This document shows, in pieces, positions 9,251-18,998 of a DNA stretch of 64,000 nt. Each line of letters opens with the position of its first letter. Within the stretch, counting starts at the first letter, position 1. Source of the DNA: Bifidobacterium castoris (GTDB taxonomy: Bacteria > Actinomycetota > Actinomycetes > Actinomycetales > Bifidobacteriaceae); NCBI RefSeq assembly GCF_003952025.1, contig NZ_QXGI01000001.1, positions 1 through 64,000 of the forward strand, given 5' to 3'. The position numbers and the translations under genes were made by a program. Below the pieces are notes generated by a model. That model was not told the DNA's origin and did no database searches. It worked only from the letters and a program-made list of their open reading frames with translations.

Positions 9251-10405
9251 ATGGCCGTGACGATCGAACTGAGCGACGAGCTGCGCGCGATCCGCCACCA
9301 TCTGCACCGGCATCCGGAACGTTCCTTCGAGGAGCGCGCGACGAGCGCGTACCTCAGGGATGTGCTCGCCAGGCACGGCGTCGAGCTGCTCGACGACCCG
9401 ATGCCGACCGGCGTCGTCGCGCGCATCGAGGGCGCGCATCCGGGGCCGGTCGTCGGATTGCGCGCCGACATCGACGGCCTGCCGGTGCATGAGGACTCGG
9501 GACTCGACTTCGCGTCGGCCAACGACGGCGTCATGCACGCCTGCGGCCACGACCTGCACATGACGAGCCTGCTCGGCGCCGTGTTCTGGCTCAACGCGCA
9601 CCGCGACCTCATCCACGGCACGTTGCGCGTCATCTTCCAGCCGGCCGAGGAGCTCGGCCGCGGCGCGCGCGCCGTCATCGACGCCGGCCTCGCCGACGGG
9701 CTCGACGCGATCATCGGCACGCACAACAACCCGAACTACGCGCCCGGCGTCCTCGCCGCCGGAGTGCAGCCGATGATGGCCGGCTGCGTGCGATTCCGCG
9801 TGGACCTGCACGCCGACGGCGCGCACGGCGGCTACCCGCACAAAGGCACCGGTCCGTTCGAGGCGATGGGCTCGATGATCCTCGCGCTGCAGACGATCGT
9901 CAGCCGCAACGCCTCGCCGTTCCACCCGCTCGTCGTGTCGGTGACCGAGGTGCACGGCGGCGACGTGTGGAACGTCATCCCCGCCGAAGCCGGTTTCCAG
10001 GGCACGGCGCGCTACTTCCACCGCGAGGACGGCGACCTCGCCGCCCGCCGCTTCAGGCAGATCGTCGAGGCGACGGCCGCCGCCTACGGCATCCGCGCCG
10101 ACGTCGAATGGGACGACTTCCAGGCGCCGCTCGTATGCGACCCCGACCTGATCGCGCCGGTGGCCGCCGCGATCCCCGCATACGCCGAGGCCGCGCCGAT
10201 CATGCCCTCGATGGCGGGGGAGGACTTCGCCGAATACGCCGAGGTGACGCGACTTGTCTTCGCCTTCGTCGGCTCGAACGGCACGCCCGGCTGCGCGGAC
10301 TGGCACAGCCCGCGCTTCGTCGGCTTCGACGAAAGCGTGAAGACCGGCGCCGAGTTCTACGCGAACGCGGCGCTGGAGACGCTGCACACGCTCGCGGCCG
10401 GATAG
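9251..10405 (+). CDS. M20 family amidohydrolase / N-acyl-amino-acid hydrolase
   Basis: 384 residues, M20D type. Metal-binding and catalytic motifs: LHRHPERSFEE near the N-terminus, ADIDGLPVHEDSGL, MHACGHDLHMTSLL (Cys/His metal ligands) and FQPAEELGRGA. C-terminal MAGEDFAEY is also typical. These enzymes remove acyl groups from amino acids or similar small amides. It lies 62 bp after metI on the same strand with RBS AAGAGG, so it may release methionine or cysteine from an N-acylated form taken up by MetNIQ; that link is inference from position. Confidence 0.85.
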   Translation: MAVTIELSDELRAIRHHLHRHPERSFEERATSAYLRDVLARHGVELLDDPMPTGVVARIEGAHPGPVVGLRADIDGLPVHEDSGLDFASANDGVMHACGHDLHMTSLLGAVFWLNAHRDLIHGTLRVIFQPAEELGRGARAVIDAGLADGLDAIIGTHNNPNYAPGVLAAGVQPMMAGCVRFRVDLHADGAHGGYPHKGTGPFEAMGSMILALQTIVSRNASPFHPLVVSVTEVHGGDVWNVIPAEAGFQGTARYFHREDGDLAARRFRQIVEATAAAYGIRADVEWDDFQAPLVCDPDLIAPVAAAIPAYAEAAPIMPSMAGEDFAEYAEVTRLVFAFVGSNGTPGCADWHSPRFVGFDESVKTGAEFYANAALETLHTLAAG

Positions 10406-10434
10406 GGAGGCGCGCGGCGCTACACTTGGTGGCC

Positions 10435-12132
10435 ATGAGCACACTACGTTTTGCACTCGCGCAGATCGACACCTGCGTCGGCGACCTCGACGGCAACGCC
10501 CGGAAGGTCCTCGCGTTCACACGGCGCGCCAACGAAGGCGGCGCCGACGTCGTCGTCTTCCCGGAGATGACGCTCACCGGCTACCCGATCGAGGACCTCG
10601 CGCTGCGCGCGACCTTCCGCAAGGCCGCATGGGACACGGCCGACCGGCTTGCCGCCGCGCTCGGCGACGAAGGCCTGGGCGACCTGTACGTCGTCGCCGG
10701 CACGATCGGCACCGACCACGCCAACGGCAAGCCGCGCAACCGCCTCGTCGTCCTGCACGACGGGCGCGTTTGGGCCGCCTACGACAAGCATTTCCTGCCC
10801 AACTACGGCGTCTTCGACGAATTCCGCATCTTCTCATCCGGCGACCGGCCCGTCGTGCTCGACATCGACGGCGCGCGCATCGGCGTCGCGATCTGCGAGG
10901 ACATCTGGCAGGACGGCGGCCCCGTCGCCGAGCTCGCGGGACTCGGCATCGACCTGCTGTTGACGGTCAACGGCTCGCCGTACGAGGAGGGCAAGACGCA
11001 CACGCGGCTCGAACTGGGCGCGCGACGCGCGGGCGAGGTAGGCGCGCCGTTGGTCTACGTCAACCAGGTCGGCGCCCAGGACGACCTCGTCTTCGACGGC
11101 GGCAGCTTCGTCGTCGACGCCGACGGCGCGCTGCTTGAACGCTCGCCGATGTTCGTCGAGGACCTCGCGTACTTCGACCTCGACACGGCGGCCGACCGTC
11201 AGAGGCCGACGACGATAGCCGCGCCCCTCGACGCGGACGAGGAGGTCTACACGGCCTGCGTGCTCGGCCTCAAGGACTACATGGCCAAGAACGGCTTCAC
11301 GTCGGTCACGCTCGGCCTGTCCGGAGGCATCGATTCGGCGCTCGTCGCCGCGATGGCCGCCGACGCGGCCGGCGGCGACGCGGTGTTCGGCATCTCGATG
11401 CCGAGCATGTACTCGTCGGACGGTTCGAAGGACGACGCCGCCGATCTTGCGGCGAACCTCGGCGCCCACTACGACGTGCAGCCGATCGAACCGCTCTTCA
11501 ACGCCTTCCAGCGGCAGCTGGGCCTCGAGGGCGTGGCCGCCGAGAACCTGCAGGCGCGCATCCGCGGCGTCATCGTCATGGCCTATTCGAACTCGAAGGG
11601 CGCGCTTGCGCTCGCCACCGGCAACAAATCCGAACTCGCCTGCGGCTACTCGACGATCTACGGAGACGCCGTCGGCGGCTACGCGCCGATCAAGGACGTC
11701 TTCAAGACGAAGGTGTGGGCGCTCGCGCGCTGGCGCAACCGTGCAGCCGCCGAAGGCGTCGGCGTCGGCGGCCTGCGTGTCGTCGGCAACGAGGACGGCG
11801 CCGCGGGCGTCATGCCGGCCGGCGGCGTCGTCATCCCGATGAGCTCGATCGAGAAGGCTCCGAGCGCCGAGCTGCGCCCCGGGCAGAAGGACTCGGATTC
11901 GCTGCCCGAATACGCGTTGCTCGACAAGGTCCTCGAATCCTACATCGAGCATGCGCACGGACGCGCCGACCTGCTCGCCGACGGCTTCGACGAGAAGACC
12001 GTGGACACGGTCATGCGCCTCGTCGACCGCGCCGAATGGAAACGCCGCCAGTACCCGCTCGGGCCGAAGGTCAGCGCGCTCGCGTTCGGCCGCGACCGGC
12101 GCCTTCCGGTCACCGACCGGTTCCGCGAATAG
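10435..12132 (+). CDS. nadE: Glutamine-dependent NAD+ synthetase
   Basis: 565 residues, two domains. Residues 1 to about 260 form a nitrilase-type glutaminase (FPEMTLTGYP with catalytic Glu44, YDKHFLPNYGVFDE with the Lys, GVAICEDIW with the Cys nucleophile). Residues about 280-565 are the ATP-pyrophosphatase synthetase (SGGIDS at 296-301, GYSTIYGD, AELRPGQKD). It converts deamido-NAD to NAD using glutamine and ATP. ATG at 10435 begins the domain exactly; a TACACT -10-like element lies at 10421-10426, so the leader may be very short. Confidence 0.95.
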   Translation: MSTLRFALAQIDTCVGDLDGNARKVLAFTRRANEGGADVVVFPEMTLTGYPIEDLALRATFRKAAWDTADRLAAALGDEGLGDLYVVAGTIGTDHANGKPRNRLVVLHDGRVWAAYDKHFLPNYGVFDEFRIFSSGDRPVVLDIDGARIGVAICEDIWQDGGPVAELAGLGIDLLLTVNGSPYEEGKTHTRLELGARRAGEVGAPLVYVNQVGAQDDLVFDGGSFVVDADGALLERSPMFVEDLAYFDLDTAADRQRPTTIAAPLDADEEVYTACVLGLKDYMAKNGFTSVTLGLSGGIDSALVAAMAADAAGGDAVFGISMPSMYSSDGSKDDAADLAANLGAHYDVQPIEPLFNAFQRQLGLEGVAAENLQARIRGVIVMAYSNSKGALALATGNKSELACGYSTIYGDAVGGYAPIKDVFKTKVWALARWRNRAAAEGVGVGGLRVVGNEDGAAGVMPAGGVVIPMSSIEKAPSAELRPGQKDSDSLPEYALLDKVLESYIEHAHGRADLLADGFDEKTVDTVMRLVDRAEWKRRQYPLGPKVSALAFGRDRRLPVTDRFRE

Positions 12133-12213
12133 CGGACCGGAGCGCACAGGCGCACAGGCGTACAGTGGTGCCCGAAACGGGCGTTTGCACGAACAGCACG
12201 AAGGAGCGAAAGC

Positions 12214-12411
12214 ATGAGCGAAGCGCAGCAGTGGTATTACAACACGGCGACCGGGCAGGTGGAACTCGGCCCGCAGTCGCCGATGGAGCACCGCATCGGG
12301 CCGTACCCGACGAAGCAGGCGGCGATGGACGCGTTGAAGACGGCGGCCGAGCGCAACAAGCGCTGGGACGACGAGGACCACGCCTGGAACAGCTGGGGCG
12401 CGTCGAAATGA
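12214..12411 (+). CDS. Small SPOR-like protein of unknown function
   Basis: 65 residues, preceded by GAAGGAGCG and starting at ATG 12214. Aromatic N-terminus (QQWYYNTATGQVELG), then a GPYPTKQAAMDAL segment with the spacing of a short SPOR-like repeat, and a charged end. Similar tiny proteins are often labelled SPOR-domain in bifidobacteria, but at this length no peptidoglycan binding can be claimed. No signal peptide or membrane segment. A strong terminator follows, so it ends its own unit. Confidence 0.75.
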   Translation: MSEAQQWYYNTATGQVELGPQSPMEHRIGPYPTKQAAMDALKTAAERNKRWDDEDHAWNSWGASK

Positions 12412-12445
12412 CGGGGCCCGCGGGCCGTTGACGCCGGAGACGCGA

Positions 12446-12490
12446 GGCCGCGCCGGTCCCGGACTGGGACCGGCGCGGCCTTTTGCTTTT
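12446..12490 (+). terminator. Strong Rho-independent terminator
   Basis: Perfect 15-bp GC-rich stem (12446-12460 with 12466-12480), loop GGACT, followed by TTTTGCTTTT. One of the few hairpins here with a clear T tract; it isolates pflB from the upstream small gene. Confidence 0.9.
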
Positions 12491-12551
12491 CGATGCGTGT
12501 GCGCGCTCACGGCGCGCATGAGTGACGCGTATCACACGGGAAAAAGGGGAG

Positions 12552-12567
12552 TGTGACCAAGGTCACG
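12552..12567. promoter_or_regulatory. CRP/GlxR-like operator upstream of pflB
   Basis: TGTGACCAAGGTCACG contains the perfect palindrome GTGACC-AA-GGTCAC and fits TGTGA-N6-TCAC(A) with one end mismatch. This is the recognition pattern of CRP-family regulators such as actinobacterial GlxR. It lies about 34 bp before the probable -10 of pflB. The regulator itself is not in this window. Confidence 0.45.
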
Positions 12568-12578
12568 CGTGTACACGG

Positions 12579-12606
12579 CCGTTCGCCGATGACGAACGGT
12601 TATCAT
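12579..12606 (+). promoter_or_regulatory. Inverted repeat abutting the probable pflB -10
   Basis: CCGTTCG / CGAACGG arms (12579-12585 and 12593-12599) with a 7-nt spacer, directly followed by TATCAT (12601-12606). The repeat covers the expected -35 and spacer, so a protein bound there could block or replace the -35. I found no consensus -35. Confidence 0.45.
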
Positions 12607-12662
12607 GAAACAGGAAACGACACGAAGACGCGTCGCAACAGACCCCCTCAAAAGGAGTGAAT

Positions 12663-15038
12663 ATGGCAGCAGTTGAGGCAACCGCGGTCTCCCCGGAGGA
12701 CATCAAGGAGCAGGCCTGGAAGGGCTTCGTCCCCGGCGACTGGGAGAAGGACATCGATGTCCGTGACTTCATCCAGAAGAACTACACGCCCTACGAGGGC
12801 GACGAGTCCTTCCTCGCGGACGCCACCGACAAGACGAAGCACCTGTGGCAGTACCTCGACGACAACTACCTGGCCGTCGAGCGCAAGCAGCGCGTCTACG
12901 ACGTCGACACCCAGACCCCGGCCGACATCGACGCGTTCCCGGCCGGCTACATCGACTCCCCGGAGGTCGACGACGTCATCGTCGGCCTGCAGACCGACGA
13001 GCCGTGCAAGCGCGCGATGATGCCGAACGGCGGCTGGCGTATGGTCGAGCAGGCGGTCAAGGAGGCCGGCAAGGAGCCCGACGCGGCGGTCAAGGCGATC
13101 TTCACGAAGTACCGCAAGACCCACAACGACGGCGTCTTCGGCGTCTACACGAAGAACATCAAGGTCGCGCGCCACAACAAGATCCTCACCGGTCTGCCGG
13201 ACGCGTACGGCCGCGGCCGCATCATCGGCGACTACCGCCGCGTCGCGCTGTACGGCGTCGACACGCTGATCAAGTTCAAGCAGCGCGACAAGGACGCGAT
13301 CCCGTACCGCAACGACTTCTCCGAGACCGAGATCGAGCACTGGATCCGCTACCGCGAGGAGCACGACGAGCAGATCAAGGCGCTCAAGAAGCTCATCAAC
13401 CTGGGCAAGGAGTACGGCCTCGATCTGGCGCGTCCGGCGATGAACGCGAAGGAGGCCGTCCAGTGGACCTACATGGGCTACCTCGCCTCGGTCAAGAGCC
13501 AGGACGGCGCCGCGATGAGCTTCGGCCGTGTCTCCACGTTCTTCGACTGCTACTTCGAGCGCGACCTCAAGAACGGCACGATCACCGAGGCCGACGCCCA
13601 GGAGATCATCGACAACCTCGTCATGAAGCTGCGCATCGTGCGCTTCCTGCGCACGAAGGACTACGATTCGATCTTCTCCGGCGATCCGTACTGGGCGACC
13701 TGGTCGGACGGCGGCTTCGGCGACGACGGCCGCACGATGGTCACGAAGACCTCGTTCCGCCTGCTCAACACGCTCACGCTCGAGCACCTGGGGCCGGGGC
13801 CGGAGCCGAACATCACGATCTTCTGGGACCCGAAGCTGCCGGAGGGCTACAAGAACTTCTGCGCGAAGATCTCGATCGACACCTCGGCGATCCAGTACGA
13901 GTCCGACAAGGAGATCCGCTCGCACTGGGGCGACGACGCCGCGATCGCGTGCTGCGTCTCGCCGATGCGCGTGGGCAAGCAGATGCAGTTCTTCGCCGCG
14001 CGCGTCAACTCCGCGAAGGCGCTGCTGTACGCGATCAACGGCGGCCGCGACGAGATGACCGGCATGCAGGTGATCGACAAGGGCATCATCGACCCGATCA
14101 AGCCGGAGGCGGACGGCTCGCTCGACTACGAAAAGGTCAAGGCGAACTACGAGAAGGCCCTCGAATGGCTTTCGGAGACCTATGTCGAGGCGCTCAACAT
14201 CATCCACTACATGCACGATAAGTACGCCTACGAGTCGATCGAGATGGCGCTGCACGACCGCGAGGTCTACCGCACGCTCGGCTGCGGCATGTCCGGCCTG
14301 TCGATCGCGGCCGACTCGTTGTCCGCGTGCAAGTACGCAAAGGTCTACCCGATCACCAACAAGGACGCCAAGGACATGCCGGGCCACGAGTTCGAGTACG
14401 TCGAGGGCGCGGACGACGACCTCGTCGTCGGCTACCGCACCGAAGGCGAGTTCCCGCTCTACGGCAACGACGACGATCGCGCCGACGACATCGCCAAGTG
14501 GGTCGTCTCGACGGTCATGGGCCAGGTCAAGCGCCTGCCGGTGTACCGCGGCGCCGTCCCGACGCAGTCGATCCTGACGATCACGTCGAACGTCGAATAC
14601 GGCAAGAACACCGGTTCGTTCCCGTCCGGCCACGTCAAGGGCACGCCGTATGCGCCGGGCGCGAACCCGGAGAACGGCATGGACTCGCATGGCATGCTGC
14701 CGTCGATGTTCTCGGTCGGCAAGATCGACTACAACGACGCGCTCGACGGCATCTCGCTGACGAACACGATCACGCCCGACGGTCTGGGCCGCGACGAGGA
14801 CGAGCGCATCAACAACCTCGTCGGCATCCTCGACGCCGGCAACGGCCACGGACTGTACCATGCGAACATCAACGTGCTGCGCAAGGAACAGCTCGAGGAC
14901 GCCGTCGAGCATCCGGAGAAGTACCCGCACCTGACCGTGCGCGTCTCCGGCTACGCCGTCAACTTCGTCAAGCTGACCAAGGAGCAGCAGCTCGACGTCA
15001 TCTCCCGCACCTTCCATCAGGGAGCCGTCGAGGACTGA
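12663..15038 (+). CDS. pflB: Pyruvate formate-lyase (formate C-acetyltransferase)
   Basis: 791 residues. Glycyl-radical enzyme converting pyruvate and CoA to acetyl-CoA and formate in anaerobic metabolism; in bifidobacteria it feeds formate, acetate and ethanol production. Catalytic Cys pair C430-C431 is in [11 protein letters not shown]; the radical Gly763 is in RVSGYAVNF near the C-terminus. ATG 12663 has AAAGGAG five bases upstream; the GTG at 12657 lies inside that RBS. Followed by two hairpins and its activase. Confidence 0.97.
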   Translation: MAAVEATAVSPEDIKEQAWKGFVPGDWEKDIDVRDFIQKNYTPYEGDESFLADATDKTKHLWQYLDDNYLAVERKQRVYDVDTQTPADIDAFPAGYIDSPEVDDVIVGLQTDEPCKRAMMPNGGWRMVEQAVKEAGKEPDAAVKAIFTKYRKTHNDGVFGVYTKNIKVARHNKILTGLPDAYGRGRIIGDYRRVALYGVDTLIKFKQRDKDAIPYRNDFSETEIEHWIRYREEHDEQIKALKKLINLGKEYGLDLARPAMNAKEAVQWTYMGYLASVKSQDGAAMSFGRVSTFFDCYFERDLKNGTITEADAQEIIDNLVMKLRIVRFLRTKDYDSIFSGDPYWATWSDGGFGDDGRTMVTKTSFRLLNTLTLEHLGPGPEPNITIFWDPKLPEGYKNFCAKISIDTSAIQYESDKEIRSHWGDDAAIACCVSPMRVGKQMQFFAARVNSAKALLYAINGGRDEMTGMQVIDKGIIDPIKPEADGSLDYEKVKANYEKALEWLSETYVEALNIIHYMHDKYAYESIEMALHDREVYRTLGCGMSGLSIAADSLSACKYAKVYPITNKDAKDMPGHEFEYVEGADDDLVVGYRTEGEFPLYGNDDDRADDIAKWVVSTVMGQVKRLPVYRGAVPTQSILTITSNVEYGKNTGSFPSGHVKGTPYAPGANPENGMDSHGMLPSMFSVGKIDYNDALDGISLTNTITPDGLGRDEDERINNLVGILDAGNGHGLYHANINVLRKEQLEDAVEHPEKYPHLTVRVSGYAVNFVKLTKEQQLDVISRTFHQGAVED

Positions 15039-15053
15039 GCCGGGACGCGCACC

Positions 15054-15120
15054 GGCGGCCCGTCGCACGGGACGGGCCGCCTGAAGGCAAAGGGCGGGGT
15101 CGAGCACCCTGCCCTTTGCC
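15054..15120 (+). terminator. Two successive hairpins between pflB and pflA
   Basis: First stem GGCGGCCCGTC / GACGGGCCGCC (15054-15064 with 15071-15081), second GGCAAAGGGC / GCCCTTTGCC (15086-15095 with 15111-15120). No T tract follows. They could end most pflB transcripts while letting some continue into pflA, giving more lyase than activase, or protect the pflB 3' end. Confidence 0.6.
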
Positions 15121-15172
15121 GTATCCGGCCGTCGACATCGGCGCCGGCGCCGACGGCATGACAAGGAGATGA

Positions 15173-16066
15173 ATGGAGGACCCGATGGACGGGCAGACGG
15201 CATTCCGCTCGACGACGCGGCATATGCTCAAGGAATCGAAGACCTACGCGAGCCAGACGCTCATGGGCGGCCTGTCCGGCTTCGAGTCGCCGATCGGCCT
15301 CGACCGGCGCGACCGCATCCGCGCGCTGAGGACCGGCGACATCGGCTTCGTGCATTCCTGGGACATCAACACCTCGGTCGACGGCCCCGGCACGCGCATG
15401 ACGGTGTTCATGAGCGGATGCCCGCTGCGCTGCCAGTACTGCCAGAACCCCGACACCTGGAAGATGCGCGACGGCAAGCCGGTCTACCTCGAGGCGATGG
15501 TGAGGAAGGTGGAGCGCTACGCCGACCTGTTCAAGGCGACCGGCGGTGGCATCACCTTCTCCGGCGGCGAATCGATGATGCAGCCGGCCTTCGTCTCGCG
15601 CGTGTTCCACGAGGCCAAGGCCATGGGCGTGCACACGTGTCTCGACACCTCCGGGTTCCTCAACCGCAACTACACCGACGCGATGATCGACGACATCGAC
15701 CTGTGCCTGCTCGACGTCAAATCCGGCGATCCGGACACCTACGAGCGCGTCACCGGCGGCATCCTGCAGCCGACGATCGACTTCGGCCGGCGTCTCGCGA
15801 AGCGCGGTAAGAAGATCTGGGTGCGCTTCGTGCTCGTGCCGGGGCTGACCGACGACGAGGAGAACGTCGACAAGGTCGCGAGGATCTGCCGGAGCTTCGG
15901 CGACGCCGTCGAGCACATCGACGTGCTGCCGTTCCACCAGCTCGGACGGCCCAAATGGCACGAGCTGCGCATCCCGTACCCGCTCGAGGACCAGAAGGGG
16001 CCGTCGAAGGCCTGCAAGGACCGGGTGCGCGAGCAGTTCGAATCGTACGGTTTCCGCGTCTACTGA
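15173..16066 (+). CDS. pflA: Pyruvate formate-lyase activating enzyme (radical SAM)
   Basis: 297 residues. Installs the glycyl radical on PflB using S-adenosylmethionine and a [4Fe-4S] cluster. The cluster motif is CPLRCQYC (C83-x3-C87-x2-C90). Other family marks: GPGTRMTVF, GGGITFSGGE, DTSGFLNR, LLDVKSGDP. Start is ambiguous: ATG 15173 has AAGGAG four bases upstream, ATG 15185 has GGAGGA four bases upstream; I list the longer form. Same strand as pflB, 134 bp downstream. Confidence 0.95.
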   Translation: MEDPMDGQTAFRSTTRHMLKESKTYASQTLMGGLSGFESPIGLDRRDRIRALRTGDIGFVHSWDINTSVDGPGTRMTVFMSGCPLRCQYCQNPDTWKMRDGKPVYLEAMVRKVERYADLFKATGGGITFSGGESMMQPAFVSRVFHEAKAMGVHTCLDTSGFLNRNYTDAMIDDIDLCLLDVKSGDPDTYERVTGGILQPTIDFGRRLAKRGKKIWVRFVLVPGLTDDEENVDKVARICRSFGDAVEHIDVLPFHQLGRPKWHELRIPYPLEDQKGPSKACKDRVREQFESYGFRVY

Positions 16067-16155
16067 GCCTTCGGCGCCCGATGGGCGCGCCCGCTGTCCG
16101 CGAGTGGCTGCATCATGCGATATGTGACATCGCAAGGATCTGAAGGAGAGCACCC

Positions 16156-17442
16156 GTGGACGCTGAGCCGGTCCTGCTGACGCAGCCACGCGCGGGCGTG
16201 CCGGAGGTCACCGACACGCCCGCCGGTTATGAGAGGGCCTGCGAGCGCCTCGCCGCGGCATCGGGGCCGCTCGCCGCCGATGCCGAACGCGCCTCCGGCT
16301 ACCGCTACGGGCATGAGGACCGCCTCATCCAGTTCAAGCGCGAGGGCGCCGGCATCGTCCTGCTCGACCCGATCGCGCTCGGCGAACAGGGGGCGGACTG
16401 GAACCTGTTCAACGAGGCCGTCGGCGACGCCGTCTGGATCCTGCACGACTCGAGGCAGGACCTGCCGGGATTCGCCGACCTGGGCCTGCGCCCCGAGCGT
16501 CTGTTCGACACCGAGATCGCCGCGCGCATGCTCGGGCTGCCCCGCTATGGGCTCGCCTACGTCACCGAGCACTATCTCGGCTTCGCGCTCGCCAAAGAGC
16601 ATTCGGCCGCCGACTGGTCCCACCGGCCGCTGTCGCGCGACCTGCGCAACTATGCGGCGCTCGACGTCGAACTGCTCATCGAGCTGGACGCGGCGATGAC
16701 GCGCGACCTCAAACGCCAGGGCAAGCTCGCGTGGGCCCAGGAGGAGTTCGCCCATGCGCTGATGGCGGGCCTTGAGCCGCGCCGACCCCATCCGACGCCG
16801 TGGATGCGCGTCTCGCATATCACCGACCTCGGCGGCGACGCCCGCGCGCTCGCCGTCGCGAAGGCACTGTGGGAGAAGCGCGACGAGCTCGCCCGGCACT
16901 ACGACATCGCGTCGACGCTGCTGCTGTCCGACGCCGCGATCATCGAGGCGGCGAAGCGCAAGCCGCACAACGCCGCGCAGTTCCGCGCGATCCGCTCGCT
17001 CAACGAACGCGTGCGCGTCCAGCTGGGCACCGAACAGGACAAGATGTTCGAACGCTACGCGCCGATTCAGCGCCAGGTCAAGCCGCGCGTGTGGAAGGAG
17101 ACGATCCAGCGGGCGCTCGAGCTGCCCGACGCGCAGCTGCCGCAGGCCGTGCGACAGAAGGGCGGCGGCGAGGGCGGCAACGCGCCGAAGTCGATGCGCG
17201 TGTGGCGCCAGCACCATCCGGAGCGCTACCGGCTGCTGCAGGAATGCCGTGCCGCCGTCAACCAGATCGCCGAGGATGTGCGCATCCCGCCGGACATGGT
17301 GCTCAAGCCGCAGATCCTGCGCAACCTGTGCTGGACCGACGAGCCGCGGCGCCGCGACGTGGAAGCTTTCCTGCGCGCGGAAGGCGCCAGACGGTGGCAG
17401 ATCGGGCTGTTGAACGCGTCGCTGACTCGCGTTATCATGTAA
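16156..17442 (+). CDS. RNase D-like 3'-5' exonuclease with HRDC domain
   Basis: 428 residues. N-terminal DEDD-type exonuclease domain, residues about 20-200: DAERASGYRYG carries the first acidic pair, ILHDSRQDLPG the next, and YAALDVELLIEL the last Asp with the Tyr (DEDDy). HRDC domain about 210-300. The remaining C-terminal part is typical of actinobacterial RNase D-like proteins. Probable role is RNA 3'-end trimming. GTG start at 16156 follows GAAGGAGAG. The tig promoter lies within its last codons. Confidence 0.85.
   Translation: MDAEPVLLTQPRAGVPEVTDTPAGYERACERLAAASGPLAADAERASGYRYGHEDRLIQFKREGAGIVLLDPIALGEQGADWNLFNEAVGDAVWILHDSRQDLPGFADLGLRPERLFDTEIAARMLGLPRYGLAYVTEHYLGFALAKEHSAADWSHRPLSRDLRNYAALDVELLIELDAAMTRDLKRQGKLAWAQEEFAHALMAGLEPRRPHPTPWMRVSHITDLGGDARALAVAKALWEKRDELARHYDIASTLLLSDAAIIEAAKRKPHNAAQFRAIRSLNERVRVQLGTEQDKMFERYAPIQRQVKPRVWKETIQRALELPDAQLPQAVRQKGGGEGGNAPKSMRVWRQHHPERYRLLQECRAAVNQIAEDVRIPPDMVLKPQILRNLCWTDEPRRRDVEAFLRAEGARRWQIGLLNASLTRVIM
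17410..17438 (+). promoter_or_regulatory. Probable sigma-A-type promoter for tig
   Basis: TTGAAC (17410-17415) and TATCAT (17433-17438) with an exact 17-bp spacer, overlapping the end of the RNase D gene. It would give a leader of about 45 bases before the tig GTG. Confidence 0.6.
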
Positions 17443-17491
17443 AAGTTGCCTTCGGGCAGACCATACGACCATATCTTTTCAGGAGCTAAGC

Positions 17492-18874
17492 GTGAAAATC
17501 ACCGTCAGGAACCTCGAGCCCACCAAGGCCAAGCTCACCATCACCGTCGATCAGGCCGAATTCGAACCGTACCTCGACGGGGCCCGCAAGGAGATCGCCG
17601 AGCAGATCACCGTCCCCGGCTTCCGCAAGGGCCACGTGCCCGGCAAGCTCGTCGACAAGCGCGTCGGCTTCGGCGCCGTCTCCGGCGAGGCCGTGAACAA
17701 GGCGCTGCCGGACTTCTATTCCCAGGCCCTGCAGGAGAAGAGCATCCGTCCGATGGCCCAGCCGGAGATCGAAGTCGTCGAACTGCCGGAAAGCGCCGAT
17801 GACGACACGAAGCTCAAGTTCACCGCGACCGTCGAGCGCCGCCCCGACTTCGAGCTGCCCGAGCTCGACGGCATGACGATCGCCGTCGAGAAGGACGAGG
17901 TCTCGGACGACGACGTCAACGCGCGCCTCGACATGCTGCGCCAGCGCTTCGCGACGCTCGTCGGCGTCGACCGCCCGGCCCAGAAGGGCGACTACGCGAA
18001 CATCGACCTCACGGCGACGATCGACGGCGAGACCGTCGACTCCCAGGAGGGCGTCAGCTACGAGATCGGCTCCGGCACGATGCTCGAGGGCCTCGACGAG
18101 GCGCTCGACGGCCTGTCGGCCGGCGAGGAGACGACCTTCGAGTCGAAGCTCGAAGGCGGCGAGCACGAGGGCGAGACCGCCACGGTCAAGGTCAAGGTCA
18201 ACTCCGTCAAGGCCGAGGAGCTCCCGGAGCTCAACGACGACTTCGCGCAGGAGGCCTCCGAGTTCGACACGCTCGACGAGCTCAAGGGCGAGATCCGCAA
18301 GAACGTCGAGGCCGACGCCGAGGGCCGTCAGGCCACGAAGGCGCGCGACGCGTTCATCGAGACGATCGAGAAGGACCTCGACATCCCGGCGCCGAAGGGC
18401 GTCAAGGAGCACATGGTTGAGCAGCAGCTGCAGAGCATGGGCGTCGACAAGGACAAGGCGACCGCCGAGCAGAAGAAGCAGGCCGAGGAGGAGGTCGACA
18501 AGCTGCTCAAGGACCAGATGGTCCTCGACGCGCTCGCCGAGAAGCTCGACGTGCAGGTCTCCCAGTCCGACGTCTTCAACTTCCTCGCCTCGATCGCCCA
18601 GCAGTACGGCATGGACCCGAACCAGTTCATCCAGGCCATCATGCGCAACGGCCAGATCGGCTCCGCCGTCGAGGAGGTCGCCCGTTCCAAGGGCCTGCTC
18701 GCCGGCATGCGCGCCGTCACCTTCACCGTCGACGGCGAACCGCTCGACCTGAGCGCCTTCCTCGGCTCCGATGACGCCGCCGCCGAGGTCGATGAGGACG
18801 AATCCGTCGCCGCCGCGGCCGCCGCGGCCGCCGTCGCCGATTCGCTCAACGCCGGTGACGAGACCGAAGCCTGA
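17492..18874 (+). CDS. tig: Trigger factor, ribosome-associated chaperone
   Basis: 460 residues. N-terminal ribosome-binding domain (1 to about 110) with the signature GFRKGHVPGKLV, middle FKBP-type PPIase domain (about 160-245), C-terminal helical chaperone domain. The last 35 or so residues are acidic and Ala-rich (DEDESVAAAAAAAA), a low-complexity extension. GTG start at 17492 follows AGGAGCT. It precedes a clpP cluster as in many bacteria, although a ClC gene intervenes here. Confidence 0.95.
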   Translation: MKITVRNLEPTKAKLTITVDQAEFEPYLDGARKEIAEQITVPGFRKGHVPGKLVDKRVGFGAVSGEAVNKALPDFYSQALQEKSIRPMAQPEIEVVELPESADDDTKLKFTATVERRPDFELPELDGMTIAVEKDEVSDDDVNARLDMLRQRFATLVGVDRPAQKGDYANIDLTATIDGETVDSQEGVSYEIGSGTMLEGLDEALDGLSAGEETTFESKLEGGEHEGETATVKVKVNSVKAEELPELNDDFAQEASEFDTLDELKGEIRKNVEADAEGRQATKARDAFIETIEKDLDIPAPKGVKEHMVEQQLQSMGVDKDKATAEQKKQAEEEVDKLLKDQMVLDALAEKLDVQVSQSDVFNFLASIAQQYGMDPNQFIQAIMRNGQIGSAVEEVARSKGLLAGMRAVTFTVDGEPLDLSAFLGSDDAAAEVDEDESVAAAAAAAAVADSLNAGDETEA

Positions 18875-18911
18875 TTTTCAGGGCGACCGGCCATACCGCC
18901 GATTCGATTCC

Positions 18912-18948
18912 GATGCCCCGCATCCGCAGCCCGCGGACGCGGGGCATC
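18912..18948 (+). terminator. Hairpin after tig
   Basis: GATGCCCCGC-A-TCCGC pairs with GCGGA-C-GCGGGGCATC (18912-18927 with 18933-18948); 15 pairs with one internal mismatch, loop AGCCC. No T tract. Confidence 0.6.
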
Positions 18949-18998
18949 ACCGTTGGCGCGATCCCGTCGCCGCGGCGGCCATCATGGAGGACATGGGC

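Noticed and set aside
12648-15203. 851-codon open frame opposite pflB
   Set aside because: The forward frame is an unmistakable pyruvate formate-lyase; the reverse frame is Val/Asp/Arg-rich shadow sequence.
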